From a virus: a stretch of 37,059 nucleotides of DNA. The position numbers and the translations under genes were made by a program. Below, one piece after another: positions 29,967 to 37,059 of the stretch. Location of the stretch: IMG/VR virus record IMGVR_UViG_3300042868_001758, positions 1 to 37,059 of that record, one strand, 5' to 3'. The notes beneath the pieces were generated by a model that worked only from the letters and a program-made list of their open reading frames with translations, was not told the DNA's origin and did no database searches. Position 1 is the stretch's first letter. The number at the start of each line of letters is the position of its first letter.

Positions 29967-32591
29967 TTAAGCCGGAGCAATGGTTGTGACGGTGCCCGAT
30001 GAGCCTCGGAACTTGAGAGCGCCGCCTTCAACGTAGAGCTGACCCATACCCGCTGGGCTCGTTGTTGGGGCCGTTGCGTTGGCCATGCCGATGACTTTGG
30101 CGGCCGTAGTCCCTGCTGCGGTTACACCGACTAAGAGGTTGCCGGAGGCATCCAGCGTCATCGCCTGCGTGAAGCTGATCGCGTTGCCTGCGGTGCCGGA
30201 GGGGGCGGTCAACCACTGGTGTTGACCGTTGCCAACAATGTATTGCGCGGCGGTGTTTGTGTCTTTGTATCTGTAGCTACCACTGGCGTAGTAGGTGTTA
30301 CTGTTCAGCCATGTCGCATTACCAGAAAGACCCCAGTTACCAACGCCTCCGCCACCGGGGAAATCAATGCCGCCTGCGGCACTCCAAGCACTCGGCGTCA
30401 CCCCCAAACCGAGGTTGCCGGAGGAGTCGAGGCGCATGCGCTCGGTCCCTGCCGGGGTGCCGCCAGTAGTAAACGTGATGGCGTTTCTACCGTTTAGCGT
30501 CAAAAATGACGCTCCCGTGCCCTGAGCCGACACAATCGCCGTGCCGGGGTCGTCAAAGATCAGGTTGCCGTTACCACTCCCGATTCCCTTGACGGTCAGC
30601 GTCCCACTCGCATCCAGCGTCATCGCCTGCGTGAAGCTGATCGCGTTGCCTGCGGTGCCGGAGGGGGCGGTGTACCACTGGTGTTGTCCAGCGGTTTGAA
30701 TGTAAGTTGTGGCCGCTCCCGTTGCGGTGTATGTGGAACCTGTGCCTGCTGCTACATACGCATTGCCAGAAAGACGAATACTTGTAGATGCGCCAGTAAG
30801 ACTACCGTATGTGGTTTGGAACGCTTTGTATGTGCTATCCCACGCACTCGGCGTCACCCCCAGACCGAGGTTGCCGGAGGAGTCGATGCGGGCGCGTTCG
30901 AGCATTGTGTCACCGCGCCTATACGAGCTAAAAGTTAAAGACTGTCCGTTAGCATCGCCTGAGGTTTGAACTCTCCACGCATACGTCGCGGAAGAATTAA
31001 CACTGTCAGAATTACTTGCACCAATATCAAAGCGAACATCAGAAGATGAGTTGTAGCCAGTGTTTACAAGCGCCCTTATAGAGCCAACAACATCCAACCT
31101 CGCCCCCGGCGAACTCGTCCCAATACCCAGTCCTGTGGAGGTCAGGCGCATTTGTTCGGAGCCGCCAATCGTCCAAAGCGACTGCGTACCAGCGACATAG
31201 CCCATCGTCGTAGAGCCGCCGACACGACCATAGGCGGTTGCCGTGGTGTCTACCTGAAGAACTGATCCTCCGGCGTCAGTAGACGATGCAATTAGACGAA
31301 GACCCGTTGATGTGCCAGTAGTTGCTAAATTCGTCCCATCAAACGTCAGCGCAGACCCAGTGGTCAGGACTTTGCTGCCGTTGAGGTAGGCCACGCCGTT
31401 GGCTGTGCCGCCGGACAAGGTGACAGCACCAGAGATTGCAGCAGTTCCTGTTACATCCAGCTTCGCTCCCGGCGAAGTCGTACCAATCCCAAGGTTGCCG
31501 GAGGAGTCGAGGCGCATCCACTCAAAGGTGTTCAGCGTACCCGTGGTTGTGTTTGCCCCTGTTACGCCCGTGTAGAACGTAATGCCACGGCTGAAGTCTT
31601 GGATGATTGCGTTGCCGTTGTCGTTGGTTGTCTTGGTGTAGGTCATTGTCCCGGCAGACTCCGCCGAGACAAACAGGTTGTTGGCAACGTAATCGCCAGC
31701 GTTCTGCTGTGTTTCACCAAGCGTTCCAGCCGTACCAAAGTAGGCCTTGACGCCACGAGTTGTGTTGAGATCAAGCAACCCTCGGGGCGAACTCGTCCCA
31801 ATACCCAGTCCTGTGGAGGTCAGGCGCATTTGTTCGGAGCCGCCGTAGGTGAACAGCATGCCACCCGACGAAGCAAGGATAGAGCTAGTGACCGTCGTCG
31901 CGTTGTTGGAATAGAGCTCGATACCGCCGCCCCAAGCGTTGTCGCCAGATGGGCCGCTAACACGTATCCCGGAACCTGCAGGAACTTCGGCAACATGCAG
32001 CAATTGCGCAGGTGCTGTCGTAGCAATCCCAAGCCTACCGGCAGACGTTACACGAAGGCGCTCAACGCCCGCAGTGCTCAAGGCAACGGTAGACGTAGTC
32101 GGAAGCCAGAAACCTGTAGTTGTGTTGCCGACGAACGAAATCGAAGGAGCGCTGACCGAGCCCGCATCAAACAGCAGAGACGTGAAGCCCGTCGTTGCAT
32201 CCAGCACGTTCGTGCCGTCGCAGTACAACATCTTGCGCTGCCCATTACCGACCGTAATGCCTGAGCCCGCCGCAGTCTTAAAGACGATCGACTGGCTACC
32301 CGTCGTGCTGTTCGTCACCACATACAGCTTAGACACCGAGGGGCAGATCACGTTGCGCGAGACCGTCAGAGTGCCCGTCAGCGTGATGAACATGTTCCGA
32401 GCTTGGTCGGTCGTGCCGTTAGCGACAGTCAACGTGTAGTTGGCGTCTGTCATGGCCACCGCAGAAGTGCCCGCAATCGCCGCTTCAGCCAGAGACGTCA
32501 CACCCGTGTTGACCGTAGACCCCCAGGAACCGGCAAGCTCGCCCGTAACGGGCAGCGTCAAGCGTAGCGATGGTGTGTATGAACTAGGCAT
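29967..32591 (-). CDS. Tail fibre / receptor-binding protein built of repeats, 874 residues
   Basis: The N-terminus ([20 protein letters not shown], then [14 protein letters not shown]) is the conserved anchoring domain found in many phage tail fibres. The body is a series of beta repeats around [20 protein letters not shown] and [16 protein letters not shown]-type motifs, typical of trimeric fibre shafts. It ends with [20 protein letters not shown] and no self-cleaving peptidase chaperone domain (S74) is visible. It should bind the host surface and set host range. The strong ribosome binding site AAGGAGG precedes ATG 32591. Confidence 0.87.
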   Translation of the reverse strand: MPSSYTPSLRLTLPVTGELAGSWGSTVNTGVTSLAEAAIAGTSAVAMTDANYTLTVANGTTDQARNMFITLTGTLTVSRNVICPSVSKLYVVTNSTTGSQSIVFKTAAGSGITVGNGQRKMLYCDGTNVLDATTGFTSLLFDAGSVSAPSISFVGNTTTGFWLPTTSTVALSTAGVERLRVTSAGRLGIATTAPAQLLHVAEVPAGSGIRVSGPSGDNAWGGGIELYSNNATTVTSSILASSGGMLFTYGGSEQMRLTSTGLGIGTSSPRGLLDLNTTRGVKAYFGTAGTLGETQQNAGDYVANNLFVSAESAGTMTYTKTTNDNGNAIIQDFSRGITFYTGVTGANTTTGTLNTFEWMRLDSSGNLGIGTTSPGAKLDVTGTAAISGAVTLSGGTANGVAYLNGSKVLTTGSALTFDGTNLATTGTSTGLRLIASSTDAGGSVLQVDTTATAYGRVGGSTTMGYVAGTQSLWTIGGSEQMRLTSTGLGIGTSSPGARLDVVGSIRALVNTGYNSSSDVRFDIGASNSDSVNSSATYAWRVQTSGDANGQSLTFSSYRRGDTMLERARIDSSGNLGLGVTPSAWDSTYKAFQTTYGSLTGASTSIRLSGNAYVAAGTGSTYTATGAATTYIQTAGQHQWYTAPSGTAGNAISFTQAMTLDASGTLTVKGIGSGNGNLIFDDPGTAIVSAQGTGASFLTLNGRNAITFTTGGTPAGTERMRLDSSGNLGLGVTPSAWSAAGGIDFPGGGGVGNWGLSGNATWLNSNTYYASGSYRYKDTNTAAQYIVGNGQHQWLTAPSGTAGNAISFTQAMTLDASGNLLVGVTAAGTTAAKVIGMANATAPTTSPAGMGQLYVEGGALKFRGSSGTVTTIAPA
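30149..30671 (-). repeat. 61-bp identical direct repeat pair in tail fibre gene
   Basis: 30149-30209 and 30611-30671 are identical over 61 bp. They encode the [13 protein letters not shown] shaft segment and its flank twice. They could recombine to drop or duplicate about 462 bp (154 codons, in frame). Confidence 0.9.
31108..31844 (-). repeat. 59-bp identical direct repeat pair in tail fibre gene
   Basis: 31108-31166 and 31786-31844 are identical over 59 bp and encode [20 protein letters not shown]. The 678-bp spacing is a multiple of three, so recombination would keep the reading frame. Confidence 0.9.
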
Positions 32592-32624
32592 GACGCCTCC
32601 TTGTGTGCCCGGTACGCAGGCTTA

Positions 32625-33041
32625 TTAAGCAAACCGCAACAGCGCCGTACTAGCACCGTTTGCCGGCATCTGAATCGTGAATGTGTTGATCGCGGTCTTG
32701 TCGGCGCCGAAGTCCAGAACGGCAATTGCGCGGTTGGCCTTGCTGGAGTTGTAAATCAGCGCGCCGCGAGCCGTGAAGTTAGCCCCAGTCCAGGCCGTAT
32801 CCGCAAAGTCAACGTAGGCGGTTGTCCCGTCCGTCGTGAGCGTAACTCCTGTCAGCGTATTGCCGCCTGCGGTGTATCCAGGCCCTGTCGTCTCGCCCGT
32901 CACGGTGTACGCCGTTGTGCTCGCACTAAGTGTGGCCGCGCCCGTATACAAGGCGATCTTGAGGACGTCTGTTTCCAGGTTGTGAATGGCTTGCCAGCTC
33001 TCTTTTTTGAAGCTGGTGACGAGGGTTTGCGTAAGCGCCAT
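32625..33041 (-). CDS. Phage virion-type beta protein, 138 residues
   Basis: The N-terminal KKESWQAIHNLETDVLKIAL segment leads into a Thr/Gly/Ala-rich beta region: YTGAATLSASTTAYTVTGE, GPGYTAGGNTLTGVTLTTDG and AFTI-like strands near the end. From memory, similar 130-150-residue proteins are common next to tail fibre genes in environmental phages. They may be a minor capsid decoration or tail-tip protein. No enzymatic motif is present. The ribosome binding site is weak and overlaps the end of the preceding gene. Confidence 0.7.
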   Translation of the reverse strand: MALTQTLVTSFKKESWQAIHNLETDVLKIALYTGAATLSASTTAYTVTGETTGPGYTAGGNTLTGVTLTTDGTTAYVDFADTAWTGANFTARGALIYNSSKANRAIAVLDFGADKTAINTFTIQMPANGASTALLRFA

Positions 33042-33042
33042 G

Positions 33043-33699
33043 TCAGTTTACCGGCTGTCGATACTGCCCAGAACGGTAGGCGTCTTGACGCTCCATACCG
33101 TCCCCCAGGCGTTTGGCCAATGCCAGAGCTTCCTTGTACTTGCCGTCGTAGAGCGCCAGCAAGTCAGCCTCACCCTTGAGGAACGTGTACGCTTCGACCA
33201 GACATCCGTACAGCAGCACCGTGTCGAAGTTATCCCCAAGCCACGTTGTAGAGGCCGTGACGATCGAATCTGGGTAGAAGAAGTAGTTAAGCTCGATGGC
33301 GTAGGCCGAGGTCGGTGTCGGGCCAATGATCAACTGCAACTCCGTAGTGGCCACGGTCTGTGGCCCGTACAGCGCGTAGTACTTCGGCAGCCCCGTGCTT
33401 GATACCGTCGGGTAAGCCTCACGAATGAAGTTAACGTCCTTGTTGAGCAGGAAGTTATACCGACCAGTGTCATCCACAACAGCAAGCGCGTAGGGCGCCA
33501 AGAAGTCATTCGGCGCATTGAGGTACGGACTCCCGCCCGTCAGATTGCCCGAAAAATACTTACGCAGCGAAGGGAACTGCACCGAGTTGTAGATGCGCTG
33601 TTCCGCTTGTCTAACAAACGTAGGAATGTTCGCTACGAAGTCTGTCTCGTAGTTCTGCAAATAGCTACTAATGGTCGCAGACAGCGTAGCGTAGTTCAT
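33043..33699 (-). CDS. Head-tail adaptor-like protein
   Basis: A 218-residue protein. SYLQNYETDFVANIPTFVRQ, then AEQRIYNSVQFPSLRKYF, APNDFLAPYALAVVD and a long C-terminal helical part (EAYTFLKGEADLLALYDGKY) match, from memory, the pattern of phage adaptor proteins of the SU10/podovirus neck type. Such proteins form the ring between portal and tail. It lies just before the tail fibre genes in transcription order, which fits an adaptor. The ribosome binding site is weak. Confidence 0.68.
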   Translation of the reverse strand: MNYATLSATISSYLQNYETDFVANIPTFVRQAEQRIYNSVQFPSLRKYFSGNLTGGSPYLNAPNDFLAPYALAVVDDTGRYNFLLNKDVNFIREAYPTVSSTGLPKYYALYGPQTVATTELQLIIGPTPTSAYAIELNYFFYPDSIVTASTTWLGDNFDTVLLYGCLVEAYTFLKGEADLLALYDGKYKEALALAKRLGDGMERQDAYRSGQYRQPVN

Positions 33700-33705
33700 A
33701 GGTTA

Positions 33706-33906
33706 TCAAGCCATAGGGCCGCGTGCCATCTTGCCTTTGGTGGCTGCGCCGCATCCGCGAATCTGAATGCCATCAGTCTTGGTGGCTTTGTACTCAGCGC
33801 TTCGGTTGCTCGCAACGGAAATTGGCGTATCCCGCAAGACTTGCTTGACGGGCTTGTTCTCAACAACCGCAGGGGTTGATGCTTTAGGGGTACGGTAGGT
33901 GGCCAT
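33706..33906 (-). CDS. Small hypothetical protein, 66 residues
   Basis: A basic, mostly disordered-looking product (TPKASTPAVVENKPVKQVLR) with a conserved-looking end, DGIQIRGCGAATKGKMARGP. That end resembles the tails of the small basic proteins further right in the window (ATKGKM). It starts at ATG 33906, four bases from the next gene. The role is unknown; a minor virion or DNA-binding part is possible. Confidence 0.65.
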   Translation of the reverse strand: MATYRTPKASTPAVVENKPVKQVLRDTPISVASNRSAEYKATKTDGIQIRGCGAATKGKMARGPMA

Positions 33907-33907
33907 A

Positions 33908-34066
33908 TCAGCCTCCGCGTTTCTGAGCTGCGACTTTCGCCAAACCGCGTCCCATCTTGAGCATGTCCATGTTGCTCTTGCCCGTGTTTCCGCTGCGCTT
34001 TACGCCACCATCTTGCGGGGCCATCTTGTCGCCGGATCTTGCGGAGGGCTGTTTAGTAGTTGCCAT
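33908..34066 (-). CDS. Small basic protein, 52 residues
   Basis: Starts at ATG 34066 with a perfect AAGGAG site six bases upstream and ends one base before the next start codon. The product is Lys/Arg/Gly-rich (MATTKQPSARSGDKMAPQDG; KMGRGLAKVAAQKRGG) and probably disordered. It shares the MATTK/MATKG start of other small basic proteins in this operon. No function can be given. Confidence 0.65.
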   Translation of the reverse strand: MATTKQPSARSGDKMAPQDGGVKRSGNTGKSNMDMLKMGRGLAKVAAQKRGG

Positions 34067-34077
34067 GACTGGCTCCT

Positions 34078-34467
34078 TCACGTAGTGATTACTGAGACTG
34101 TACCAACAATTCCTTGACCAACCAAGGAATTAGCCGTATTGCCGCTGATAGCGCTGTTGCCGCCACCGACTGGTGCCCAGCCCCACTGGAAAATGCGGCT
34201 GCCTTCACCAATGAGACCGTTGCTGAGCACGCCGGATGTGACGTAGCTTCTATCAGGACGAGGGTTGCGAACCCCTTGCGGATCATCTACAGGGTACATC
34301 CCCAACTGCAACTGCGGATGATCTGGGTCATAACACGAGCGGCAGACCAACATGTTGATGTTCTTGGTCTTAACAACCAGACTTCTCAACAGTTTTAGCT
34401 TGAAGCGGAATGCGCACCGATCGCACTCGGCGATCGAGTTCTTGCCCGAGGAAAACCGATTCCCCAT
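34078..34467 (-). CDS. Zinc-ribbon phage structural-region protein, 129 residues
   Basis: CDRC at residues 15-18 and CRSC near residue 42 form a zinc-ribbon pair. A conserved-looking stretch follows, DHPQLQLGMYPVDDPQGVRN, then a Gly/Ser/Val-rich C-terminus (GIVGTVSVITT). From memory, this combination is widespread in phages beside head-tail genes. The start overlaps the previous stop (TAATG). The role is unknown; a small connector or capsid accessory is likely. Confidence 0.75.
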   Translation of the reverse strand: MGNRFSSGKNSIAECDRCAFRFKLKLLRSLVVKTKNINMLVCRSCYDPDHPQLQLGMYPVDDPQGVRNPRPDRSYVTSGVLSNGLIGEGSRIFQWGWAPVGGGNSAISGNTANSLVGQGIVGTVSVITT

Positions 34468-35165
34468 TAGAAGCCGCCACCTATGAACTGCTGTCGTGGC
34501 ACAAAGCGAACTGCGGCCTTTTCACGGTCTTCCGAACTTGCCAATTCCCACGCTTCGTCGTACTGCGCCTTGAGGATAGGCAAACGCTCTGCCCCGCCAG
34601 GAACCTTCAGCGCTAAGTAGTACGCAAGACCGGCCACCATCGAGGGCAAGAACCTGAACGGCACGTCCATCGTATTCACCCCATCACCAGCGTCTTGCAG
34701 ACGACGCAACCGCCAGTACACGAACGTGTAGGTCTGGCTGTCATCGGGCACGGGCCACACAGTGAAGGTAGGCGTAGCCTGCCGGTTGATGTAGACCTGG
34801 ATGGGTCGAGCTTGCTGGAGCTTGTTAGGCACGGTGGCGTAGGTGGAGACGCTGATCCGCGTGATTGTCAGGTCGGCTTGCGTAGATGCTACGCCTGCCC
34901 CTGTACGGATCACATGCTCTAACAAGTCCACAGTATCTGCTGGCAACGTGTAGGTGGCTGTACCAGGAGTCAGGACTTGGGAGCCCTGCTCGATCGTCCA
35001 CATATTCACGCCACGATTGGCGAAGTCTGCAAATAGGAGATTTAGAGAACGGCGCGCCGTTCTCAGGTCATATCCCGATCTGGCTTCAGAACCGCATCGC
35101 TCGAACGCTTCTTCGATGATTTCCGTTAAATCTAAGTTGAACGTCGTCGTACCCGATGTCGTCAT
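34467..35165 (-). CDS. Head-tail connector-type protein, 232 residues
   Basis: Starts at ATG 35165, overlapping the endonuclease stop by four bases (ATGA); a longer frame reaches back to 35186 but would begin inside the endonuclease gene. The N-terminus is TFNLDLTEIIEEAFERCGSE and TARRSLNLLFADFANRGVNM, and a beta region follows with TYTLPADTVDLLEHVIRTG and FTVWPVPDDSQTYTFVYWRL. From memory, this matches a common podovirus-type neck or tail-tube protein family. The mobile endonuclease gene directly upstream probably replaced its original leader. Confidence 0.72.
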   Translation of the reverse strand: MTTSGTTTFNLDLTEIIEEAFERCGSEARSGYDLRTARRSLNLLFADFANRGVNMWTIEQGSQVLTPGTATYTLPADTVDLLEHVIRTGAGVASTQADLTITRISVSTYATVPNKLQQARPIQVYINRQATPTFTVWPVPDDSQTYTFVYWRLRRLQDAGDGVNTMDVPFRFLPSMVAGLAYYLALKVPGGAERLPILKAQYDEAWELASSEDREKAAVRFVPRQQFIGGGF

Positions 35166-35818
35166 TTTACGTACTCCAAACGCCAACCTTTAGACCGAGC
35201 GCTTCGCCGAACAGCTTGTGCAACCGCTTGTAATGATACGTCAAGCTGTTGTGCAGCGGCCGTCGCAGTCTCCCAAACAAATACTCCGTACCAAGGGTGC
35301 AGGCCGACCACTTTCCGCGCCATATGGTTTAGCGCCCCCGCTTGTAGCGAACCTTTACCATACCCAGGGTTTTTGTCCCCGCGTATCAACCCTTTCTCGC
35401 GCATTAACGCCGCATGTTCAGGGCGCTTCTTCCCAGCAAATGCGCTGTAGCAGTGTTCTCGTAGCTTTTTTCGGACTTCAGGACGCCTGGACACATTCCG
35501 ATCCCCCCGCATGTCCTGCGCCATTATCTCTCGCGCGGCAGCGTAGTCTCGCCCTCGGCGGCGTGCTTGATCGTTGACCATCAGCTTAAACGATCGCGCC
35601 ATTGCGGGAGTCTTGTAGATGCGATACAAAAGCCAGTGCGCTAGAAAATGCTCTCGCGCCGTCAGGCGTACAAGGTTATCTGCTGTATCGGCTCCCCCCA
35701 TGCTACGGGGGAGAATGTGGTGCGCTTCGACATACGTACCCGCGTCGGTACGGGCTTTTGCTTTTGCAACAAGCGCTTCGTACCGAGTCTGCGAAATACT
35801 TTTGCCGGAGGTTGCCAT
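35162..35818 (-). CDS. Free-standing HNH homing endonuclease with NUMOD modules
   Basis: A 218-residue mobile endonuclease. HHILPRSMGGADTADNLVRL with AREHFLAHWLL (about residues 33-63) is an HNH nuclease core. FAGKKRPEHAALMREKGLIR is a NUMOD3-like DNA-binding helix, and GVFVWETATAAAQQLDVSLQ with AVAQAVRRSARSKGWRLEYV is a NUMOD1/HTH-like end that contacts target DNA. It sits between two small virion genes and has no partner in the same pathway, which marks it as a selfish gene. It probably cuts related phages lacking it at this intergenic site. Start ATG 35818, with GAGAT upstream. Confidence 0.87.
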   Translation of the reverse strand: MATSGKSISQTRYEALVAKAKARTDAGTYVEAHHILPRSMGGADTADNLVRLTAREHFLAHWLLYRIYKTPAMARSFKLMVNDQARRRGRDYAAAREIMAQDMRGDRNVSRRPEVRKKLREHCYSAFAGKKRPEHAALMREKGLIRGDKNPGYGKGSLQAGALNHMARKVVGLHPWYGVFVWETATAAAQQLDVSLQAVAQAVRRSARSKGWRLEYVK

Positions 35819-35820
35819 GC

Positions 35821-36063
35821 TTATCTCTTTGCGGTTTTTGCAGACTGCTTGAACGCGGCTGCGGTAGGCGCGCCAGGGGTGCCGGGCTTGCGCATCTTCT
35901 CACCAGAACCCGCCGCAATGCGCTTGCGCTTTGCATTGATGTTCTCGTAGAGACCGCCTTGAGCGTAGGAATCCACCGACTCGGGAGAATCCGTTCGGGT
36001 GATCTTCTTTGCCTTCGGCATCTTGCTGGGGGCGATAGCCCCCATGCCCCTAGACGCACGCAT
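35821..36063 (-). CDS. Small basic phage protein, 80 residues
   Basis: A Lys/Arg/Ser-rich product with ARKRIAAGSGEKMRKPG-like content (NAKRKRIAAGSGEKMRKPGT, then PGAPTAAAFKQSAKTAKR) and a central DSYAQGGLYENI motif. From memory, similar short proteins recur in virion regions of environmental phages. It may be a DNA-binding capsid filler or tail-fibre-linked peptide. The stop is 2 nt before the endonuclease start. The ribosome binding site is weak. Confidence 0.7.
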   Translation of the reverse strand: MRASRGMGAIAPSKMPKAKKITRTDSPESVDSYAQGGLYENINAKRKRIAAGSGEKMRKPGTPGAPTAAAFKQSAKTAKR

Positions 36064-36065
36064 GA

Positions 36066-36386
36066 TTACTTGCAGCGCCCGCCGCTGGCCATCGTGACCA
36101 TCTTGCCTTTGGTCTTGCCCTTGATCTCGATGCCACCGCCACGAGCGTACTTGGCAGCAGGCTTTTTCTTCATCATCTTCATTTCCTTGGCTTCTTCAGC
36201 CTTGGACTCTTTACCCATGAAGGGGGGCATTTTTCCTTTGGTAGCCATAGTAGTGCCTTTCTGTGCCTTATCGGCATTGACGAAATCTTTACCAACAGAC
36301 ATCGGGACACCCGCCTTCTTTGCGAATTCGGGGCTGTGCGCGATGGCCGCCATGAATTTGTGTTGCTTAGTTGATGAAGAAGGCAT
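36066..36386 (-). CDS. Small basic phage protein, 106 residues, with internal start
   Basis: The first 46 residues (KQHKFMAAIAHSPEFAKKAG, then VGKDFVNADKAQKG) look like one small phage protein. The rest (MATKGKMPPFMGKESKAEEA, then ARGGGIEIKGKTKGKMVTMA) looks like a second, with its own ATG at 36248 and an AAAGG site. Both are in the same frame. This may be a fusion of two genes that are separate in relatives, or a gene with two starts. The function is unknown; it is strongly basic. Confidence 0.68.
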   Translation of the reverse strand: MPSSSTKQHKFMAAIAHSPEFAKKAGVPMSVGKDFVNADKAQKGTTMATKGKMPPFMGKESKAEEAKEMKMMKKKPAAKYARGGGIEIKGKTKGKMVTMASGGRCK

Positions 36387-36395
36387 TTGCTTCTC

Positions 36396-36596
36396 CTACT
36401 CTTTCGAGCAAATTTTTGATCGAAGCCTGCGAACAACCGCCTGAACAGTCTCGGTCTCCCAAATGCGGATGACTGTCCAAACAATTGTAAACATGGCAGC
36501 AATCGCAGGTAGTTTATCCACGAGTGTCCCCACAACGGTTACAACTGAAACTACATCAACCACATGCTTTGTGGTTTCGTCGACATGCGTACTCAT
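36396..36596 (-). CDS. Holin-like small membrane protein, 66 residues
   Basis: Starts at ATG 36596, overlapping the previous stop (ATGA). One long hydrophobic stretch, VVDVVSVVTVVGTLVDKLPA then IAAMFTIVWTVIRIWE (about residues 11-46), is followed by a charged tail (VRRLRSKICSKE). It resembles the small class II-type holins of podoviruses, from memory. A second holin-type protein occurs beside the lysozyme. It could be a holin, an antiholin or a membrane protein with another role. Confidence 0.65.
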   Translation of the reverse strand: MSTHVDETTKHVVDVVSVVTVVGTLVDKLPAIAAMFTIVWTVIRIWETETVQAVVRRLRSKICSKE

Positions 36597-36865
36597 TTGC
36601 AATTCCACCGTTTGAGGCTCGCCGCTTTACGTGTAGGACGGCCTTGCTCGTCTTTCATCGGCCCAGGCATCCCGCTCATGCGGGCGCAAAACGATTTCCT
36701 GCGCGCAGCGTCGGACTTGCTCTTGGGATTGGGCGCGGGGGCTTTGAGGTTGGAACCTGTGGCCGCGTTGTACTTCGCACGACCTTTGGCCGTGAGACCT
36801 GCGCCTTTGCTGACCGGGAGTTTTTCTCCTCGACCGACCGCTAATGAGACAGGTTTTGTTGCCAT
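36593..36865 (-). CDS. Small basic conserved-type phage protein, 90 residues
   Basis: I chose ATG 36865 (MATKPVSLAVGRGEKL), which has AGGA eight bases upstream; ATG 36874 lies too close to its own AAGG. The middle is KGAGLTAKGRAKYNAATGSN and the C-terminus CARMSGMPGPMKDEQGRPTR then RKAASLKRWNCK. From memory, the LTAKGR-NxATGSNLK and ARMSGMxGPM motifs are typical of a small family found in many phage genomes near virion genes (DUF6321-like). The function is unknown. Confidence 0.75.
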   Translation of the reverse strand: MATKPVSLAVGRGEKLPVSKGAGLTAKGRAKYNAATGSNLKAPAPNPKSKSDAARRKSFCARMSGMPGPMKDEQGRPTRKAASLKRWNCK

Positions 36866-36929
36866 TATGCCCATCCTTGACCTAGATTTGGGAGAAATGT
36901 TCCCCCACCCGATTGTGCGCAGGAGTGCT
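36866..36929. other. Short gap with ribosome binding site
   Basis: 64 nt between two minus-strand genes. It carries AAGGATG, the ribosome binding site for ATG 36865. No hairpin or other feature was seen. Confidence 0.35.
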
Positions 36930-37059
36930 TCATAAGGTCAACGGTGGTGTTGGCGGAAACCACGCAGGATCAAACGGCTCAACCACAAAGCCAACCACAC
37001 CAACCATCACCGCATCCGACGGCTTAGGAAACACCCACTTACCGCTGACAGTTTCCTGC
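36930..37059 (-). CDS. C-terminal end of an unidentified minus-strand gene (5' end missing)
   Basis: An open minus-strand frame enters from the right edge and stops at TGA (36930-36932). The last 42 residues include ETVSGKWVFPKPSDAVMVGV and GFVVEPFDPAWFPPTPPLTL. This is protein-like (hydrophobic strand, then Pro/Trp-rich tail) and shows that the minus-strand operon continues beyond the window. Too little is present for a family call. Confidence 0.55.
   Translation of the reverse strand, partial: QETVSGKWVFPKPSDAVMVGVVGFVVEPFDPAWFPPTPPLTL

Noticed and set aside
29967-32591. Diversity-generating retroelement target in the tail fibre
   Set aside because: No reverse transcriptase gene, and the repeats are identical copies without adenine-directed variation.
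1-37059. tRNA or rRNA genes
   Set aside because: Gaps between genes are too short and contain no cloverleaf-like sequence that I could recognise by eye; a tRNA scan was not possible.

Overview
The window is part of a tailed double-stranded DNA bacteriophage genome, most likely podovirus-like. It carries a family A DNA polymerase, a primase-helicase, a single-strand-binding protein candidate, a lysozyme-holin pair, a repeat-built tail fibre and very large internal-virion-type proteins. No host gene, rRNA or tRNA was seen. Codon use and Shine-Dalgarno sites fit a Gram-negative, moderately GC-rich host, but the sequence does not name it. No integrase or terminase is in view. The terminase, portal and capsid genes probably lie beyond the right edge, upstream of the minus-strand operon.

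Left arm (1-11069, plus strand): the replication module. In order it has DNA polymerase I (5' end cut off), a small HExxH protein, a PD-(D/E)XK (Cas4/RecB-like) nuclease, a tiny HNH protein, an SNF2-type helicase interrupted by an intein, a coiled-coil protein, an SSB-like protein, a small helix-turn-helix protein and a 1007-residue primase-helicase. Genes are packed with 4-nt ATGA-type overlaps, so they are probably translationally coupled. The two arms converge at about 11.07-11.21 kb over two hairpins.

Right arm (11213-37059, minus strand, transcribed right to left): virion and lysis genes. From the right edge these are small basic proteins, a holin-like protein, a free-standing HNH homing endonuclease, head-tail connector-type proteins, the tail fibre, a ferritin-like protein, holin and lysozyme, two virion proteins, three repeat-rich or disordered virion proteins with a methyltransferase gene among them, and finally a 2180-residue polyvalent-type protein with an HExxH motif. 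A perfect 28-bp palindromic terminator lies just before that last gene.

The most unusual feature is at 4053-4919. The helicase is split exactly inside its DExx motif by a 289-residue intein. A complete-looking homing endonuclease (zinc finger, NUMOD3-like segment, Vsr/DUF559-type nuclease core) lies inside the intein in the +1 frame instead of being fused in frame. The intein frame stays open throughout. Its N- and C-terminal splicing blocks are intact, and the nuclease tail and the C-terminal splicing block use the same DNA in two frames. This looks like an overlapping-gene intermediate between an ordinary intein and the 'fractured' split-intein loci known from environmental phage sequence.
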